Source: Deltaproteobacteria bacterium (lineage in GTDB: Bacteria > Desulfobacterota > Desulfobacteria > Desulfobacterales > UBA5852). From it: a stretch of 64,000 nucleotides of DNA. Of the stretch, positions 35,406-44,310 are shown in pieces (within the stretch, counting starts at the first letter, position 1; every line of letters starts with the position of its first letter). The stretch spans positions 94,592 through 158,591 of the forward strand of contig JAHLLS010000014.1 of the NCBI GenBank assembly GCA_020444045.1, written 5' to 3'. Made by a program: the position numbers and the translations under genes. The notes under the pieces were generated by a model. It searched no databases, was not told the origin of the DNA, and was given only the letters and a program-made list of their open reading frames with translations.

Positions 35406-35945
35406 ACTGATCCTTTGGGTATGGGTTTGGTTGGTCACCTTCTTTTCCCGGCTGGACATCCCCGTCAGCCTGCTACTATTAAAAGGCGCCTATGATTACA
35501 AAGAAAAAAGGGGTTGGCGCTGACCGCTATTGGATTTTCGCGCTACAATCTCTTCGACTCCGCGCGGATGTCCATGAAAACGAATCGTTCCTCCGTTATT
35601 TTCGGATTCTTTGCCGGGATCTTAGGAAGCGCACACCATACCCCTTGTCCCCCGATCGTGATTTATGGCACATTGAGGAAATGGTCGTCTGAAAGCTTTC
35701 GTGCCACCATGAAAAGCTATTTTCTCGTAACCGGGGTCCTGATTATCGCCGCCCACGGCACGGCTGGCCTGATCATCGAAGAGGCGTTCCGCTATTTTCT
35801 GTTGTCGCTGCCTGCAACGGTCTTGGCGGTCGTATGCGGCACCCCCTCAACCGGTCAATCCCGCGGGGGAATTTCCACTGCGGACTCCATTGTGGCCTTA
35901 ATCTGCGGTGAAATCAGGCTGCTGGTGCGCACCCTCGCCCGCTGA
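35406..35945 (+). pseudogene. Fragment of a TauE/SafE-family membrane protein
   Basis: The frame from about 35514 encodes IFGFFAGILGSAHHTPCP and PIVIYGTLRKWSSESFRATM, which match the central signature of TauE/SafE exporters (G-G-x-G-x-x-G-PP-V-x-x-Y and F-R-A). Membrane helices follow at SYFLVTGVLIIAAHG and YFLLSLPATVLAVVCG, then the frame runs into unrelated residues. A second frame just upstream (IPVSLLLLKGAYDYKEKRGW) probably holds the preceding helix, implying a frameshift. The gene is truncated at both ends. Confidence 0.55.
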
Positions 35946-36018
35946 AGGGCCGTGCGCCGTTGAAACGTCGGCCTCCCGGGGTGGCTTTTCCAAAGGCTGT
36001 CGACCGGCGCAGGACACG

Positions 36019-36057
36019 AAAAAAGAAAGCGCCGGCAACGAAAACCGTGGCCGGCGC
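36019..36057 (-). terminator. Rho-independent terminator at the end of the enzyme operon
   Basis: On the minus strand GCGCCGGC (36057-36050) pairs with GCCGGCGC (36036-36029), followed by TTTCTTTTTTC. It lies about 42 bases after the racemase-like gene stop and so marks the end of the CoA-transferase/decarboxylase operon. The stem is also palindromic for plus-strand transcripts and may stop the TauE remnant. Confidence 0.75.
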
Positions 36058-36098
36058 AAAAAGGCCTCATGCCGGCTGGTCGACCAGCCGCTTCCGGC

Positions 36099-36809
36099 TC
36101 ATTCAAACATCGGGTAAGCCCTTCGGCTGTGGGTCATTTTCAGATCCACCAGCATCTCAGCCGTTTTCAGCGCCACCGGCACGCCGTCGATCACCGGTAC
36201 GCCCAGGCTGTTCTCCAGTTCGTTACGGGCGCCGTCTGACAGAATGCCCAAAATCGCGGAATAGCCGGCCACGATGAGTTGGGCGCCTTCCTCCTCGATC
36301 TGGCGGCGGGCGATATCGATGAATTTTTTTTCGACCTCTTCGCGCTTTTCCAGCAGGTCGGTTTCTTTCACATTGAGCGGGCGCATGGAAGTGATCCGCT
36401 CAAAGCATCCCATCAATTTGATGCGTCGGGAAAATTCGGGAATGGTGGCATCGCTTTTGGTCACCACACCGAAACGGTCGGCCAGTTGGCTGGCGAGATG
36501 AAAAACCGCCGAACCCAGCCCCACCACCGGCATATCCACCGCCCCCCGGGCCGCTTCGATGCCGAAATCGCAGATACCGTGGATCACCAGGGCGTCAAAG
36601 CCCTTTTTTTCTACGTCGATGGCGATTTGCCGCGTTTCTCCGGCCAGCAAAGAGACATCGCCGCCGACCTTGATGTCTTGGACCGGGCCCGAAAACACCA
36701 GGGGCTTGATCTCGGTGTCCGCTGAAACGAATTTTTTCAGGTGATCGACCCTTGCCGCAAGAGATTCGGGCGTCAGGATACCGGGGATGAGCACAGCGAT
36801 TCGCTTCAT
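36099..36809 (-). CDS. Asp/Glu racemase-superfamily protein (one catalytic Cys only)
   Basis: The 236-residue protein has the two-domain fold of Asp/Glu and hydantoin racemases, a superfamily that also includes maleate isomerase and arylmalonate decarboxylase. The first active-site Cys is seen at residue 80 ([11 protein letters not shown]). At the second Cys position the sequence reads VAGYSAILG (residues 180-188), so the second Cys is missing. A two-base racemase mechanism is therefore doubtful. It is the last gene of the decarboxylase operon and overlaps sucD by four bases, so its substrate is probably an acid of that pathway (inference). Confidence 0.75.
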   Translation of the reverse strand: MKRIAVLIPGILTPESLAARVDHLKKFVSADTEIKPLVFSGPVQDIKVGGDVSLLAGETRQIAIDVEKKGFDALVIHGICDFGIEAARGAVDMPVVGLGSAVFHLASQLADRFGVVTKSDATIPEFSRRIKLMGCFERITSMRPLNVKETDLLEKREEVEKKFIDIARRQIEEEGAQLIVAGYSAILGILSDGARNELENSLGVPVIDGVPVALKTAEMLVDLKMTHSRRAYPMFE

Positions 36810-37678
36810 TTGAACACCTCTTCACAAAGATCCCCAAGTGCGCCCAGGTTTTCGCAGACATGAATCCCGCCGGCTTTCATGGCATCGATTTTTCCCTGGG
36901 CCGTTCCACTGTTGCCGCTGATAATCGCCCCGGCATGCCCCATGCGGCGGCCGGGAGGCGCGGTAAGGCCGGCGATGAAGCCAACCACCGGTTTGCTCAT
37001 ATGAGCGGAGATGAATTGGGCGGCTTTTTCTTCGGCGTCACCGCCGATCTCCCCCACCATGACGATGCCCTCGGTCTTGCCATCTGCCTCGAACGCCTGG
37101 AGGCAGTCGATAAAGTTCGTCCCGTTGACGGGGTCTCCGCCGATGCCGATGCAGGTCGTCTGTCCGATATTTTTTTGGGTCAGCTGGTGGACCACCTCGT
37201 AGGTCAGGGTCCCGGAGCGGGAAACCACCCCGATGGGGCCGCCGGGCTTGTGAATCGGGCCAGGCATGATGCCGACCTTGCACTGCCCGGGAGTGATAAT
37301 CCCGGGGCAATTGGGGCCGATCAGGCGGCACGGTTTGCTTTTCAGATAATTTTTCACCTTCAGCATGTCCATGACCGGAATGCCTTCGGTGATGGCGATG
37401 ATCAGATCGACTCCGGCGTCGGCCGCTTCCATGATGGCATCGGCGGCAAACGGCGGCGGCACGAAGATCAGGCTGCAGTTGGCCCCGGCCTTTTCAACTG
37501 CATCGGATACGGTATTGAAAACCGGGACATCGTCCATCTTCTGGCCGCCTTTGCCGGGCGTTACGCCGGCGACGACCTGGGTGCCGTAGTCGATACAGTG
37601 ACGCGTGTGAAACTGACCTTCTTTTCCGGTGATTCCCTGGACAACCAAGCGCGTATTTTTATCAACGAATATACTCAT
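36806..37678 (-). CDS. sucD: Succinyl-CoA synthetase alpha subunit (ADP/GDP-forming)
   Basis: The 290-residue subunit carries the CoA-binding Rossmann domain ([19 protein letters not shown]), the PGKGGQ loop, [20 protein letters not shown], and the phosphorylated His in [19 protein letters not shown] near residue 247. With SucC it converts succinate and CoA to succinyl-CoA at the cost of a nucleoside triphosphate, or the reverse. It is encoded 71 bases after sucC and overlaps the racemase-like gene. A related malate- or itaconate-CoA ligase activity cannot be ruled out. Confidence 0.93.
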   Translation of the reverse strand: MSIFVDKNTRLVVQGITGKEGQFHTRHCIDYGTQVVAGVTPGKGGQKMDDVPVFNTVSDAVEKAGANCSLIFVPPPFAADAIMEAADAGVDLIIAITEGIPVMDMLKVKNYLKSKPCRLIGPNCPGIITPGQCKVGIMPGPIHKPGGPIGVVSRSGTLTYEVVHQLTQKNIGQTTCIGIGGDPVNGTNFIDCLQAFEADGKTEGIVMVGEIGGDAEEKAAQFISAHMSKPVVGFIAGLTAPPGRRMGHAGAIISGNSGTAQGKIDAMKAGGIHVCENLGALGDLCEEVFK

Positions 37679-37749
37679 TTCATCCTCTACCGTGTTTAGT
37701 GGATTTTTTGTTTCGACAAACCACGAACCGTCGGCTTTTCAACCGGCTC

Positions 37750-38922
37750 TCAGGCCTTGCCCGCGATTTCCGCTATTTTCGCCGCAGCGTCTTTCAGATC
37801 GACAGCGGTAATCAGGTTCAGGCCCGATTCGGAAAGGATTCTTCGGCCTTCTTCCACATTGGTCCCCTCCATGCGCACCACCACCGGCACCTTGAGGCCG
37901 GTTTTTTTAGCGGCCTGCACCACGCCTTCGGCAAGCACATCGCAGCGAAGAATCCCGCCGAAGATGTTGATCAGAATGCCTTTGACATTTTCATCGCCGA
38001 GAATGATGCGGAAGCCGTTCTCGACCATTTCCGCATTGGCTCCGCCCCCTACATCCAAAAAGTTGGCCGGCTCCGCGCCGGCGAGCTTGATGATGTCCAT
38101 GGTGGCCATGGCCAATCCGGCGCCGTTGACCATGTTGCCGATGTTACCCGCGCCCTGCAGATTGATGTAGTTCAGATTACTTTTGGACGCCTCATACTCC
38201 AGCGGGTCTTCTTCGTCGATATCCCGGTATTCCTGAATGTCCTTGTGCCGATAGAGGGCATTGCTGTCTACGTCCAGCTTGGCATCCAGCGCCAGAACAT
38301 TATCGTCGGCCGTCAGCACGAGCGGGTTGATCTCGACCAGGGAGCAGTCGTACTGGGCAAACAGTTTGTAGAGCCCGGTCAGCAGCTTAGAAAAAGGTTT
38401 GAGGGCCGCAGGCGGAAGATTGAGACCGAAGCCCACCTGGCGGCATTGATAGGCCTGCAGGCCGAGGAGCGGATCCACAAAAACTTTGGTGATCTTTTCC
38501 GGGGTCTCGGCCGCGACAGTCTCGATATCCATGCCGCCGGCCTCGCTGGCCATGATGACGTGGGTCGCCGTAGCGCGGTCCGGCAAAATGCTCAGGTAAA
38601 GTTCTTTGGCAATATCAAGCCCCTGCTCCACAAGGACTTTTCGGACCTTCTGCCCGGAAGGGCCGGTCTGGTGGGTAACCAGGTTCATCCCAATGATTTC
38701 ACCAGCCAGAGAAGAGACTTCTTCCATGGAACGGGCCAGTTTGACGCCGCCGCCCTTGCCGCGCCCGCCGGCATGGATCTGGGCCTTGACGACAACGGGA
38801 AACCCGCCGAGCCTATCGGCTGCTGCCGTTGCTTCCTCCGGGTTGAAAGCCACTTCCCCTTCCGGAACAGGAACGCCGAATTTGCGAAACAGTTCCTTGG
38901 CCTGATATTCGTGAATCTTCAT
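37750..38922 (-). CDS. sucC: Succinyl-CoA synthetase beta subunit
   Basis: At 390 residues this has the full beta-subunit length. The ATP-grasp domain is visible ([40 protein letters not shown]), followed by [16 protein letters not shown], and the C-terminal ligase-CoA domain with [18 protein letters not shown] and [19 protein letters not shown]. The start has AAGGAGG upstream. It forms the synthetase with SucD. Its place directly after the sodium-pump subunit genes suggests a dedicated copy for this pathway rather than the TCA-cycle enzyme. Confidence 0.94.
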   Translation of the reverse strand: MKIHEYQAKELFRKFGVPVPEGEVAFNPEEATAAADRLGGFPVVVKAQIHAGGRGKGGGVKLARSMEEVSSLAGEIIGMNLVTHQTGPSGQKVRKVLVEQGLDIAKELYLSILPDRATATHVIMASEAGGMDIETVAAETPEKITKVFVDPLLGLQAYQCRQVGFGLNLPPAALKPFSKLLTGLYKLFAQYDCSLVEINPLVLTADDNVLALDAKLDVDSNALYRHKDIQEYRDIDEEDPLEYEASKSNLNYINLQGAGNIGNMVNGAGLAMATMDIIKLAGAEPANFLDVGGGANAEMVENGFRIILGDENVKGILINIFGGILRCDVLAEGVVQAAKKTGLKVPVVVRMEGTNVEEGRRILSESGLNLITAVDLKDAAAKIAEIAGKA

Positions 38923-38957
38923 TAACGATTTCCTCCTTCGTTCATTTCCGTATGGAC

Positions 38958-40115
38958 TTATCCAAAAATTGAAAGCATGACGCCGGCAGCAATCGCCGAG
39001 CCGATCACGCCGGCCACATTCGGTCCCATGGCATGCATCAGCAGAAAATTGTCGGACCGCTCCTGCTGCCCGACCACCTGGGAAACCCGGGCAGCCATCG
39101 GAACCGCCGAAACACCTGCCGAACCAATCAGGGGATTTATTTTTCCGCCGCTCATCTTGTTCATGATCTTGGCAAGAATCACGCCCGAGGCGGTGCCGAT
39201 CGCAAACGCGATCACCCCCAGTACCATGATGCCGAAGGTCTTCACATTGAGGGCCGATTCAGCCGTGGCCGAGGCACCTACCGTAACTCCGAGAAAAATG
39301 GTGACAATATTGATCAGGGCGTTCTGGGCGGTTTCGTTCAGGCGATCCGTAACGCCGCACTCCTTGAACAGGTTACCGAGCATGAGCATCCCGATCAGGG
39401 GTGATGCCGCAGGCAAAAGCATCAGGACCAAAATCGTTACGACAATGGAAAAGAGAATCTTCTCCTTTTTAGAGACTGGCCGGAGCTGTTCCATAACGAT
39501 CCGACGCTCGGCCTTGGTGGTCAGCAGCTTCATAATCGGCGGCTGAATGATCGGAACCAGGGCCATGTAGGAATAGGCGGCCACCGCCGTCGCGGCCAGC
39601 ATATGCGGCGCGAGCATGGAGGCCAGGTAGATGGTGGTGGGGCCGTCCGCCCCTCCAATGATGCCGATGCTGGCTGCCTCCGGATAGGTGAAGCCGAGAA
39701 AGATGGCCCCGAAAAAGGTGGCAAAGATGCCGAACTGGGCGGCGGCACCAAGGAGAATGCTTCTGGGGTTGGCGATCAGAGGCCCAAAATCGGTCATGGC
39801 CCCGACCCCCATGAAGATGAGCGGGGGGAAAATGCCGAGCTCATCTCCCTGAAACAGGTAGTACAAAAGGCCGCCGACCTGCTTGACATGAATCGTGTGT
39901 TCCCCGATCTCCATGATAGGAGGGTTCATCAATCCGTTCAGGGGAATGTTGGACAGCAGCATGCCAAAGCCGATGGGAACGAGAAGCAGTGGCTCAAACT
40001 TTTTCTTGATGCCCAGGTACAGCAGCACCAGGGCGATTGACATCATGACACCGTGCCCGATCGTCATGTTCATAACACCGGTGGTATTGATAAACATCAA
40101 TATTTTCTCAAACAT
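38958..40115 (-). CDS. mmdB: Na+-translocating decarboxylase beta subunit (MmdB/OadB/GcdB)
   Basis: The 385-residue integral membrane subunit couples decarboxylation of carboxybiotin to Na+ export. Family signatures are [18 protein letters not shown] (with the conserved Asp used in Na+ translocation) near residues 150-167, [16 protein letters not shown], and [14 protein letters not shown] with [14 protein letters not shown] near the end. About ten to eleven helices are visible. All four subunits of such a complex are encoded consecutively in this operon. Confidence 0.94.
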   Translation of the reverse strand: MFEKILMFINTTGVMNMTIGHGVMMSIALVLLYLGIKKKFEPLLLVPIGFGMLLSNIPLNGLMNPPIMEIGEHTIHVKQVGGLLYYLFQGDELGIFPPLIFMGVGAMTDFGPLIANPRSILLGAAAQFGIFATFFGAIFLGFTYPEAASIGIIGGADGPTTIYLASMLAPHMLAATAVAAYSYMALVPIIQPPIMKLLTTKAERRIVMEQLRPVSKKEKILFSIVVTILVLMLLPAASPLIGMLMLGNLFKECGVTDRLNETAQNALINIVTIFLGVTVGASATAESALNVKTFGIMVLGVIAFAIGTASGVILAKIMNKMSGGKINPLIGSAGVSAVPMAARVSQVVGQQERSDNFLLMHAMGPNVAGVIGSAIAAGVMLSIFG

Positions 40116-40159
40116 GTTATGTCTCTTTCCTTTTTACTACATGTCTTTTGCCGGTGCCT

Positions 40160-40555
40160 TTACCCGATCTTCAAGAGCACATCGCCTGCATCCACCGTGG
40201 CCCCCTCGCTAGTCAGGATGTCAATCACCGTTCCTTCCTGCTGGGCCCGGATTTCGTTTTCCAGCTTCATTGCTTCTAAGGTCAACAGCACGTCTTCCAC
40301 GGCGACGGTGTCGCCTTTTTTCACCTGAATGGTGACGACCTTTCCTCCCATGGGGGCGGTGACGTCACCGACCCCAGCGGCTGACGGTTTCGGTGCCGGC
40401 GGGCGGGAGGCTGCTTTCTGGGCCGGGGCGGACGGTGCGGGGGTCGACATGGGCTGCACCGGCCGGGCCGGTTCGCTCTTAGCGGCCTCCCCTTGAATTT
40501 TTTCCACTTCTACTTCGTATAGTTTTCCTTCGACTTTGATCCGGTAACAACTCAT
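40160..40555 (-). CDS. Biotin carboxyl carrier subunit of the decarboxylase
   Basis: The 131-residue protein has an N-terminal beta segment (SCYRIKVEGKLYEVEVEKI), a Pro/Ala-rich flexible linker at about 30-62, and a biotinyl domain ending near residue 131. The biotin attachment site is LEAMKLENEI with Lys near 99. It carries the carboxyl group from the alpha subunit to the membrane beta subunit. It lies between the gamma-like and beta subunit genes. Confidence 0.93.
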   Translation of the reverse strand: MSCYRIKVEGKLYEVEVEKIQGEAAKSEPARPVQPMSTPAPSAPAQKAASRPPAPKPSAAGVGDVTAPMGGKVVTIQVKKGDTVAVEDVLLTLEAMKLENEIRAQQEGTVIDILTSEGATVDAGDVLLKIG

Positions 40556-40604
40556 GATTCAATACTCCTGCCAGATAGGTTCTCGATAGTCAGGCATGAC
40601 AAAA

Positions 40605-40973
40605 TTAGTGAAGGGCATGCTTTGGCCGGGACCTGATCAGGGTCTTGCCCCTCAAGTGTGATCTTCTCGCATTTTCCTTCCAGGCCGAGCCCTTTCCTTC
40701 CAAGGCCCGAACGGACAGCGTTCGAAAGGGCGCTGTTGTCTCACCGGTCGCAAGGATGGCCGCGGTGAGCACGGCGATCAAACGACCCTGATCCGGGTCC
40801 GGGTCGAGGGCCGTGGTTGCCCCTTCGGTCGTTGCGGGCGCTTTCTTGGACGGCTCGGCCCGGGAAAAAAACATGTGCATCAAGTTAAGCGCCAGGTTGA
40901 TCAGGATCAAAATCAGAAAAACAACGCTCATCCCGATGATGGTCACCTGCAATCCGATGATTATTCGTTCCAA
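40605..40973 (-). CDS. OadG/MmdD-like small membrane subunit (TTG start)
   Basis: The 122-residue protein has one N-terminal membrane helix (IIIGLQVTIIGMSVVFLILI), a Pro/Ala/Thr-rich linker, then a soluble end with LIAVLTAAILAT and SAWKENARRSHL, as in OadG/MmdD subunits that hold the pump together. It begins with TTG at 40973, with AGGAG six bases upstream, and follows the alpha-subunit gene by nine bases. Confidence 0.82.
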   Translation of the reverse strand: MERIIIGLQVTIIGMSVVFLILILINLALNLMHMFFSRAEPSKKAPATTEGATTALDPDPDQGRLIAVLTAAILATGETTAPFRTLSVRALEGKGSAWKENARRSHLRGKTLIRSRPKHALH

Positions 40974-40982
40974 GGCATTCTC

Positions 40983-42542
40983 CTACAAGGGTATGTTTCC
41001 ATGCTTTTTGGCCGGCCTAGGATCCTGCTTGGTTTCCAGCATTTCAAAGGCGGATATCAATATCGGCCTTGAATGGGAGGGTCGAATGACGTCCTCCACA
41101 TAGCCTAAGGTCGCGGCATTGTAAGGGTTGGCGAACTCTTTGCGGTATTCTTCCACCATTTCCCGTCTTTTTTCTTCCGGGTTGTCGGCCGCCTTGATCT
41201 CTTTTCGGTAAATGATATTGGCGGCCCCTTCCGGCCCCATGACCGCGATCTCGGCCGACGGCCAGGCGTACACCTGGTCGGCACCCAGTCCCTTGTTGCA
41301 CATGGCGATATAGCCGCCGCCGTAACCTTTGCGGATGACCAGAGTGACCTTGGGCACGGTGGCCTCGGAGTAGGCGTATAGCACTTTGGCGCCGTGGCGG
41401 ATGATGCCGTTGTACTCCTGGATTGTGCCGGGCAGGTATCCGGGGACATCGACCAGGGTCAACAGCGGGATGTTGAAGGCGTCGCAAAAGCGAATAAAGC
41501 GGGCCGCCTTGTCGGACGCGTTGATATCGAGGCAGCCGGCCAGATGCATCGGTTGATTGGCGATGATCCCGATGGATTTTCCGTTGAGGCGGGAAAACAC
41601 CGTCAAGATGTTCTGAGCGTATTCTCTATGCACCTCGAAAAAATAGCCGCTGTCAACGATCCCCGAGATGACGTCCCGCATATCGTAGGAGCGATTCGGG
41701 TTGTCCGGGATCACGTCGTCCAGGTCGGGGTTGAACCGCTCCGGATCGTCCCCGGCGTCCACTTTCGGAGGATCCTCCACGTTGTTGGAGGGCAGAAAAG
41801 ACAGCAGTTCCTTGACTGTTTCGAGGCATTCGGCGTCGTTGGCACTTCTGAAATGGGCCACGCCGCTGGTCCGGTTGTGGGTGACCGCCCCCCCGAGCGC
41901 CTCGGCGTCCACCTCTTCACCGGTGACGGTTTTGATGACCTGGGGGCCGGTGATAAACATCTTGCTGCTGCCGTCCACCATAAAGACAAAGTCCGTCAAC
42001 GCCGGAGAGTAGACGGCACCTCCCGCACTGGGACCCATGATGATCGAAATCTGGGGAATGACCCCCGAGGCGATCGTATTACGATAGAACATGTTACCCA
42101 GACCGATCAGGGAAGAAACCCCCTCCTGGATTCTGGCACCCCCCGAGTCGTTGATGCCAATGATCGGCGCGCCCATCTTCAGGGCCATATCCTGAACCTT
42201 GGTGATCTTGGCTTCGTGCATCTCTCCCAGGGAGCCGCCCATGACGGTAAAATCCTGGGCGTAGACAAACACCAGACGGCCGTTGACCGTACCGTATCCT
42301 GTGACCACTCCGTCTCCGGGGGTTTCAACCCCCTGCATTCCCCGGTAATTGCTCCGGTGGGTGACAAAGACGTCGACCTCCTTGAAGGTCCCTGAATCAA
42401 AGAGCAGGTCGATCCGCTCCCGGGCCGTCAGCTTCCCTTTCTCATGCTGGATGGAGATAGCCTTGTCCCCGCCCCCCTTTTCGATTTTTTCATGCTTTTT
42501 TTGAAGCTCTGCAATCTTTTCTTTCGCGCACAAAATAGACAT
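40983..42542 (-). CDS. mmdA: Methylmalonyl-CoA decarboxylase alpha subunit (carboxyltransferase)
   Basis: The 519-residue carboxyltransferase moves the carboxyl group from an acyl-CoA to biotin. It shows the two crotonase-like halves: GKLTARERIDLLFDSGTF near 36-53, INDSGGARIQEGVSSLIG near 129-146, GPSAGGAVYSPALTDFVF near 168-185, and the second half with DVPGYLPGTIQEYNGII and MGPEGAANII. The length fits MmdA (about 509-520) rather than glutaconyl-CoA decarboxylase alpha (about 587). Methylmalonyl-CoA or a close analogue is the probable substrate. No mutase or epimerase gene is in the window. Confidence 0.92.
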   Translation of the reverse strand: MSILCAKEKIAELQKKHEKIEKGGGDKAISIQHEKGKLTARERIDLLFDSGTFKEVDVFVTHRSNYRGMQGVETPGDGVVTGYGTVNGRLVFVYAQDFTVMGGSLGEMHEAKITKVQDMALKMGAPIIGINDSGGARIQEGVSSLIGLGNMFYRNTIASGVIPQISIIMGPSAGGAVYSPALTDFVFMVDGSSKMFITGPQVIKTVTGEEVDAEALGGAVTHNRTSGVAHFRSANDAECLETVKELLSFLPSNNVEDPPKVDAGDDPERFNPDLDDVIPDNPNRSYDMRDVISGIVDSGYFFEVHREYAQNILTVFSRLNGKSIGIIANQPMHLAGCLDINASDKAARFIRFCDAFNIPLLTLVDVPGYLPGTIQEYNGIIRHGAKVLYAYSEATVPKVTLVIRKGYGGGYIAMCNKGLGADQVYAWPSAEIAVMGPEGAANIIYRKEIKAADNPEEKRREMVEEYRKEFANPYNAATLGYVEDVIRPSHSRPILISAFEMLETKQDPRPAKKHGNIPL

Positions 42543-42561
42543 AGGGCATACGTCTTTCTTT

Positions 42562-42963
42562 TTAGTTGTCTGATCTGACCAACACCGGACAGGGGGCTTC
42601 CAGGATGACGTACTGGACCGTCGATCCGAAAACGAATTTCCCCAAACGGGATTTGCTCCGCATTCCGATCACGATCATGTCCGCGCCGCCGTTCCGGGCC
42701 TCCTCCACGATCACCTCGCCCGGCGTCAACCCATTTTTCAGGACCGCGTTGCAGGAAATGCCCTCGGCCTTGAAATCGTCAGCGACTTTTTGAAGATCTT
42801 TTTCGGCTTCTTCGCGTTTGGCCATCTCGCCTCGGGTTTTCGACTCCAGGTCGCTGGTGTGGATGATCTCCACCGAGGCGTTGTGGGCCTTGGCCTCCTG
42901 TTTTGCCAGCTGCAGCACCTTGTTGCCGACACCGCCGCCGGCATATCCGACGATAATTTTCAT
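42562..42963 (-). CDS. Universal stress protein (UspA family)
   Basis: A 133-residue UspA-type protein with the ATP-binding pattern G-x2-G-x9-G-S seen as GMRSKSRLGKFVFGSTVQYV near residues 100-119. The start strand is KIIVGYAGGGVGNKVLQLA. Members are often embedded in TRAP or catabolic operons in anaerobes. It lies between the CoA-transferase and decarboxylase alpha genes, with gaps of 13 and 19 bases. Confidence 0.87.
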   Translation of the reverse strand: MKIIVGYAGGGVGNKVLQLAKQEAKAHNASVEIIHTSDLESKTRGEMAKREEAEKDLQKVADDFKAEGISCNAVLKNGLTPGEVIVEEARNGGADMIVIGMRSKSRLGKFVFGSTVQYVILEAPCPVLVRSDN

Positions 42964-42976
42964 GACCCTGCTCCTT

Positions 42977-44167
42977 TCAGATGATGGTTTTATCTTTCAA
43001 CGCCTTTATTTCCGATTCGCTCATCTTCAACACATCTGCCAGAATCTCTTCATTGTGCTCACCCAGCAGCGACGGCGGCGTTCTGATTTCATCCGGCGTC
43101 TTGGAATAGTTGATGGGAGACTTGATCACCTTTATCTTGCCGATCTTGGAATGAACGACCTCCTGGACGGTTTGCAGGGCCTTGACCTGCTCGGAGCTGA
43201 ACAGCCCTTCGAAGGTGTTGACCGGACCGACCGGAATGCCGGCTTTGCCGATCTTTTCCAGCAGTTCGTTCGTTCCGTACTTGACCGTCTCTTTTTCCAG
43301 CAGTGGCAGAAGCTCCGGCCGGTTCTCTACCCGCTTGGGATTGGTATCGAAGCGGGGATCCTTTTCCAATTCAGCAATGTCCAACACGGCGCAGAGCTTG
43401 CCCCACAACCCGTCGTTGCCTGCGGCGATATTGATGTAGCCGTCCTTGACCGGAAAGGTTTCATACGGGGCGATAAAAGGATGGATGTTGCCCGCAGGTT
43501 CCGGCGATTTCCCGGTGATGAAATACCCGCCGGCCTGAAATGTCAAAAGTGCCATCTGCCCCTCCAGCAAAGAGGTCTCCAGATGCTGGCCGACGCCGGT
43601 GTGCTCCCTTTCAAAAAGGGCGCGCATGACCCCAAAGGCGCCAAACATGCCGGCAATGATGTCGCCGATGGCCACCCCGACCTTGCTCGGCATTCCACCT
43701 TTCTGGCCAGTGATGCCCATGACGCCGCCCATGCCCTGGGCGATCAGGTCAAAGCCCGGCCGTTTTTTGTCGGGGCCGACCGTGCCGAATCCGGTGATGG
43801 AGCAGTAGACGATCTTGGGGTTGATCTTGGACAACGTGTCGTAGTCGATTCCCAGCTTCTGGGTGACGCCCGGCCGGTAGTTTTCCACGACCACGTCGGC
43901 CCATTCGGCCAGCCGATGGATGATGGCGCGGCCCTCGTCGGAATCCATCCGCACCGTCATGCACCTTTTGTTGCGGTTGATGCTGGCAAAATAAGAATTC
44001 ATGCCCGGGGCGAACTCCGCCCCCCAGGACCGGCTCATGTCCCCGGAGCCGGGGCGTTCGACCTTGATAATATCCGCGCCGGCGTCTCCGAGCATCAAGG
44101 TGCAGTAGGGCCCTGCCAGGGCCTGGGAAAAATCCAGAACTTTGATGTTTCGCATGCTGTTTTCCAT
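42977..44167 (-). CDS. CaiB/BaiF family (type III) CoA-transferase
   Basis: The 396-residue protein is a type III CoA-transferase, which moves CoA between carboxylic acids via an aspartyl anhydride. It shows NIKVLDFSQALAGPYCTLML at the start, ADIIKVERPGSGDMSRSWG, NRNKRCMTV, and the catalytic Asp in GVAIGDIIAGMF, residue 169 with this start, the number of the active-site Asp in formyl-CoA transferase. The acids are not predictable. ATG 44167 has GGAG six bases upstream; a TTG four codons earlier is less likely. It is the first gene of the enzyme operon. Confidence 0.92.
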   Translation of the reverse strand: MENSMRNIKVLDFSQALAGPYCTLMLGDAGADIIKVERPGSGDMSRSWGAEFAPGMNSYFASINRNKRCMTVRMDSDEGRAIIHRLAEWADVVVENYRPGVTQKLGIDYDTLSKINPKIVYCSITGFGTVGPDKKRPGFDLIAQGMGGVMGITGQKGGMPSKVGVAIGDIIAGMFGAFGVMRALFEREHTGVGQHLETSLLEGQMALLTFQAGGYFITGKSPEPAGNIHPFIAPYETFPVKDGYINIAAGNDGLWGKLCAVLDIAELEKDPRFDTNPKRVENRPELLPLLEKETVKYGTNELLEKIGKAGIPVGPVNTFEGLFSSEQVKALQTVQEVVHSKIGKIKVIKSPINYSKTPDEIRTPPSLLGEHNEEILADVLKMSESEIKALKDKTII

Positions 44168-44203
44168 GGGCTTCTCCAAAAGCTGAAAAATTTCTATTTA
44201 GTA

Positions 44204-44215
44204 TTATGTATACAA
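44204..44215. promoter_or_regulatory. GntR-type operator candidate before the enzyme operon
   Basis: TTATGTATACAA is a near-palindrome around GTATAC, 36 bases before the CoA-transferase ATG. Its TGTATA core is shared with the palindromes at 48516-48545 and 35016-35045 in the two direct repeats. Regulators with FCD domains commonly bind sites with TnGTnnnACnA or TTGTATACAA shape. Binding by the GntR protein encoded at 47634-48341 is inferred. Confidence 0.45.
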
Positions 44216-44225
44216 CACATCTCTT

Positions 44226-44248
44226 AAAAAAAATCCACTCCGGTGGAT
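44226..44248 (-). terminator. Rho-independent terminator after the TRAP operon
   Basis: On the minus strand ATCCAC (44248-44243), a CGGA loop and GTGGAT (44238-44233) are followed at once by seven T. It lies about 60 bases after the TRAP large-subunit stop and before the CoA-transferase promoter region. It separates the transporter transcript from the enzyme operon. Confidence 0.75.
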
Positions 44249-44272
44249 CAGGATCTCACTTTTGTCCGCACT

Positions 44273-44297
44273 CCGCCCCGCAGCGCATGCGGGGCGG
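44273..44297. repeat. GC-rich inverted repeat behind the TRAP permease gene
   Basis: CCGCCCCGC (44273-44281) and GCGGGGCGG (44289-44297) form a 9-bp stem with a seven-base loop, 14 bases after the TRAP permease stop. No T-run follows it directly. It may stabilise the 3' end or act together with the terminator at 44226-44248. Confidence 0.5.
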
Positions 44298-44310
44298 GGC
44301 GTCCATCAAA

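Noticed and set aside
42977..44167. Apparent Asp-to-Glu change in a GVGQHLETSLLE motif of the CoA-transferase
   Set aside because: That motif is not the catalytic one; the active-site Asp is in GVAIGDIIAG at residue 169 and is intact.
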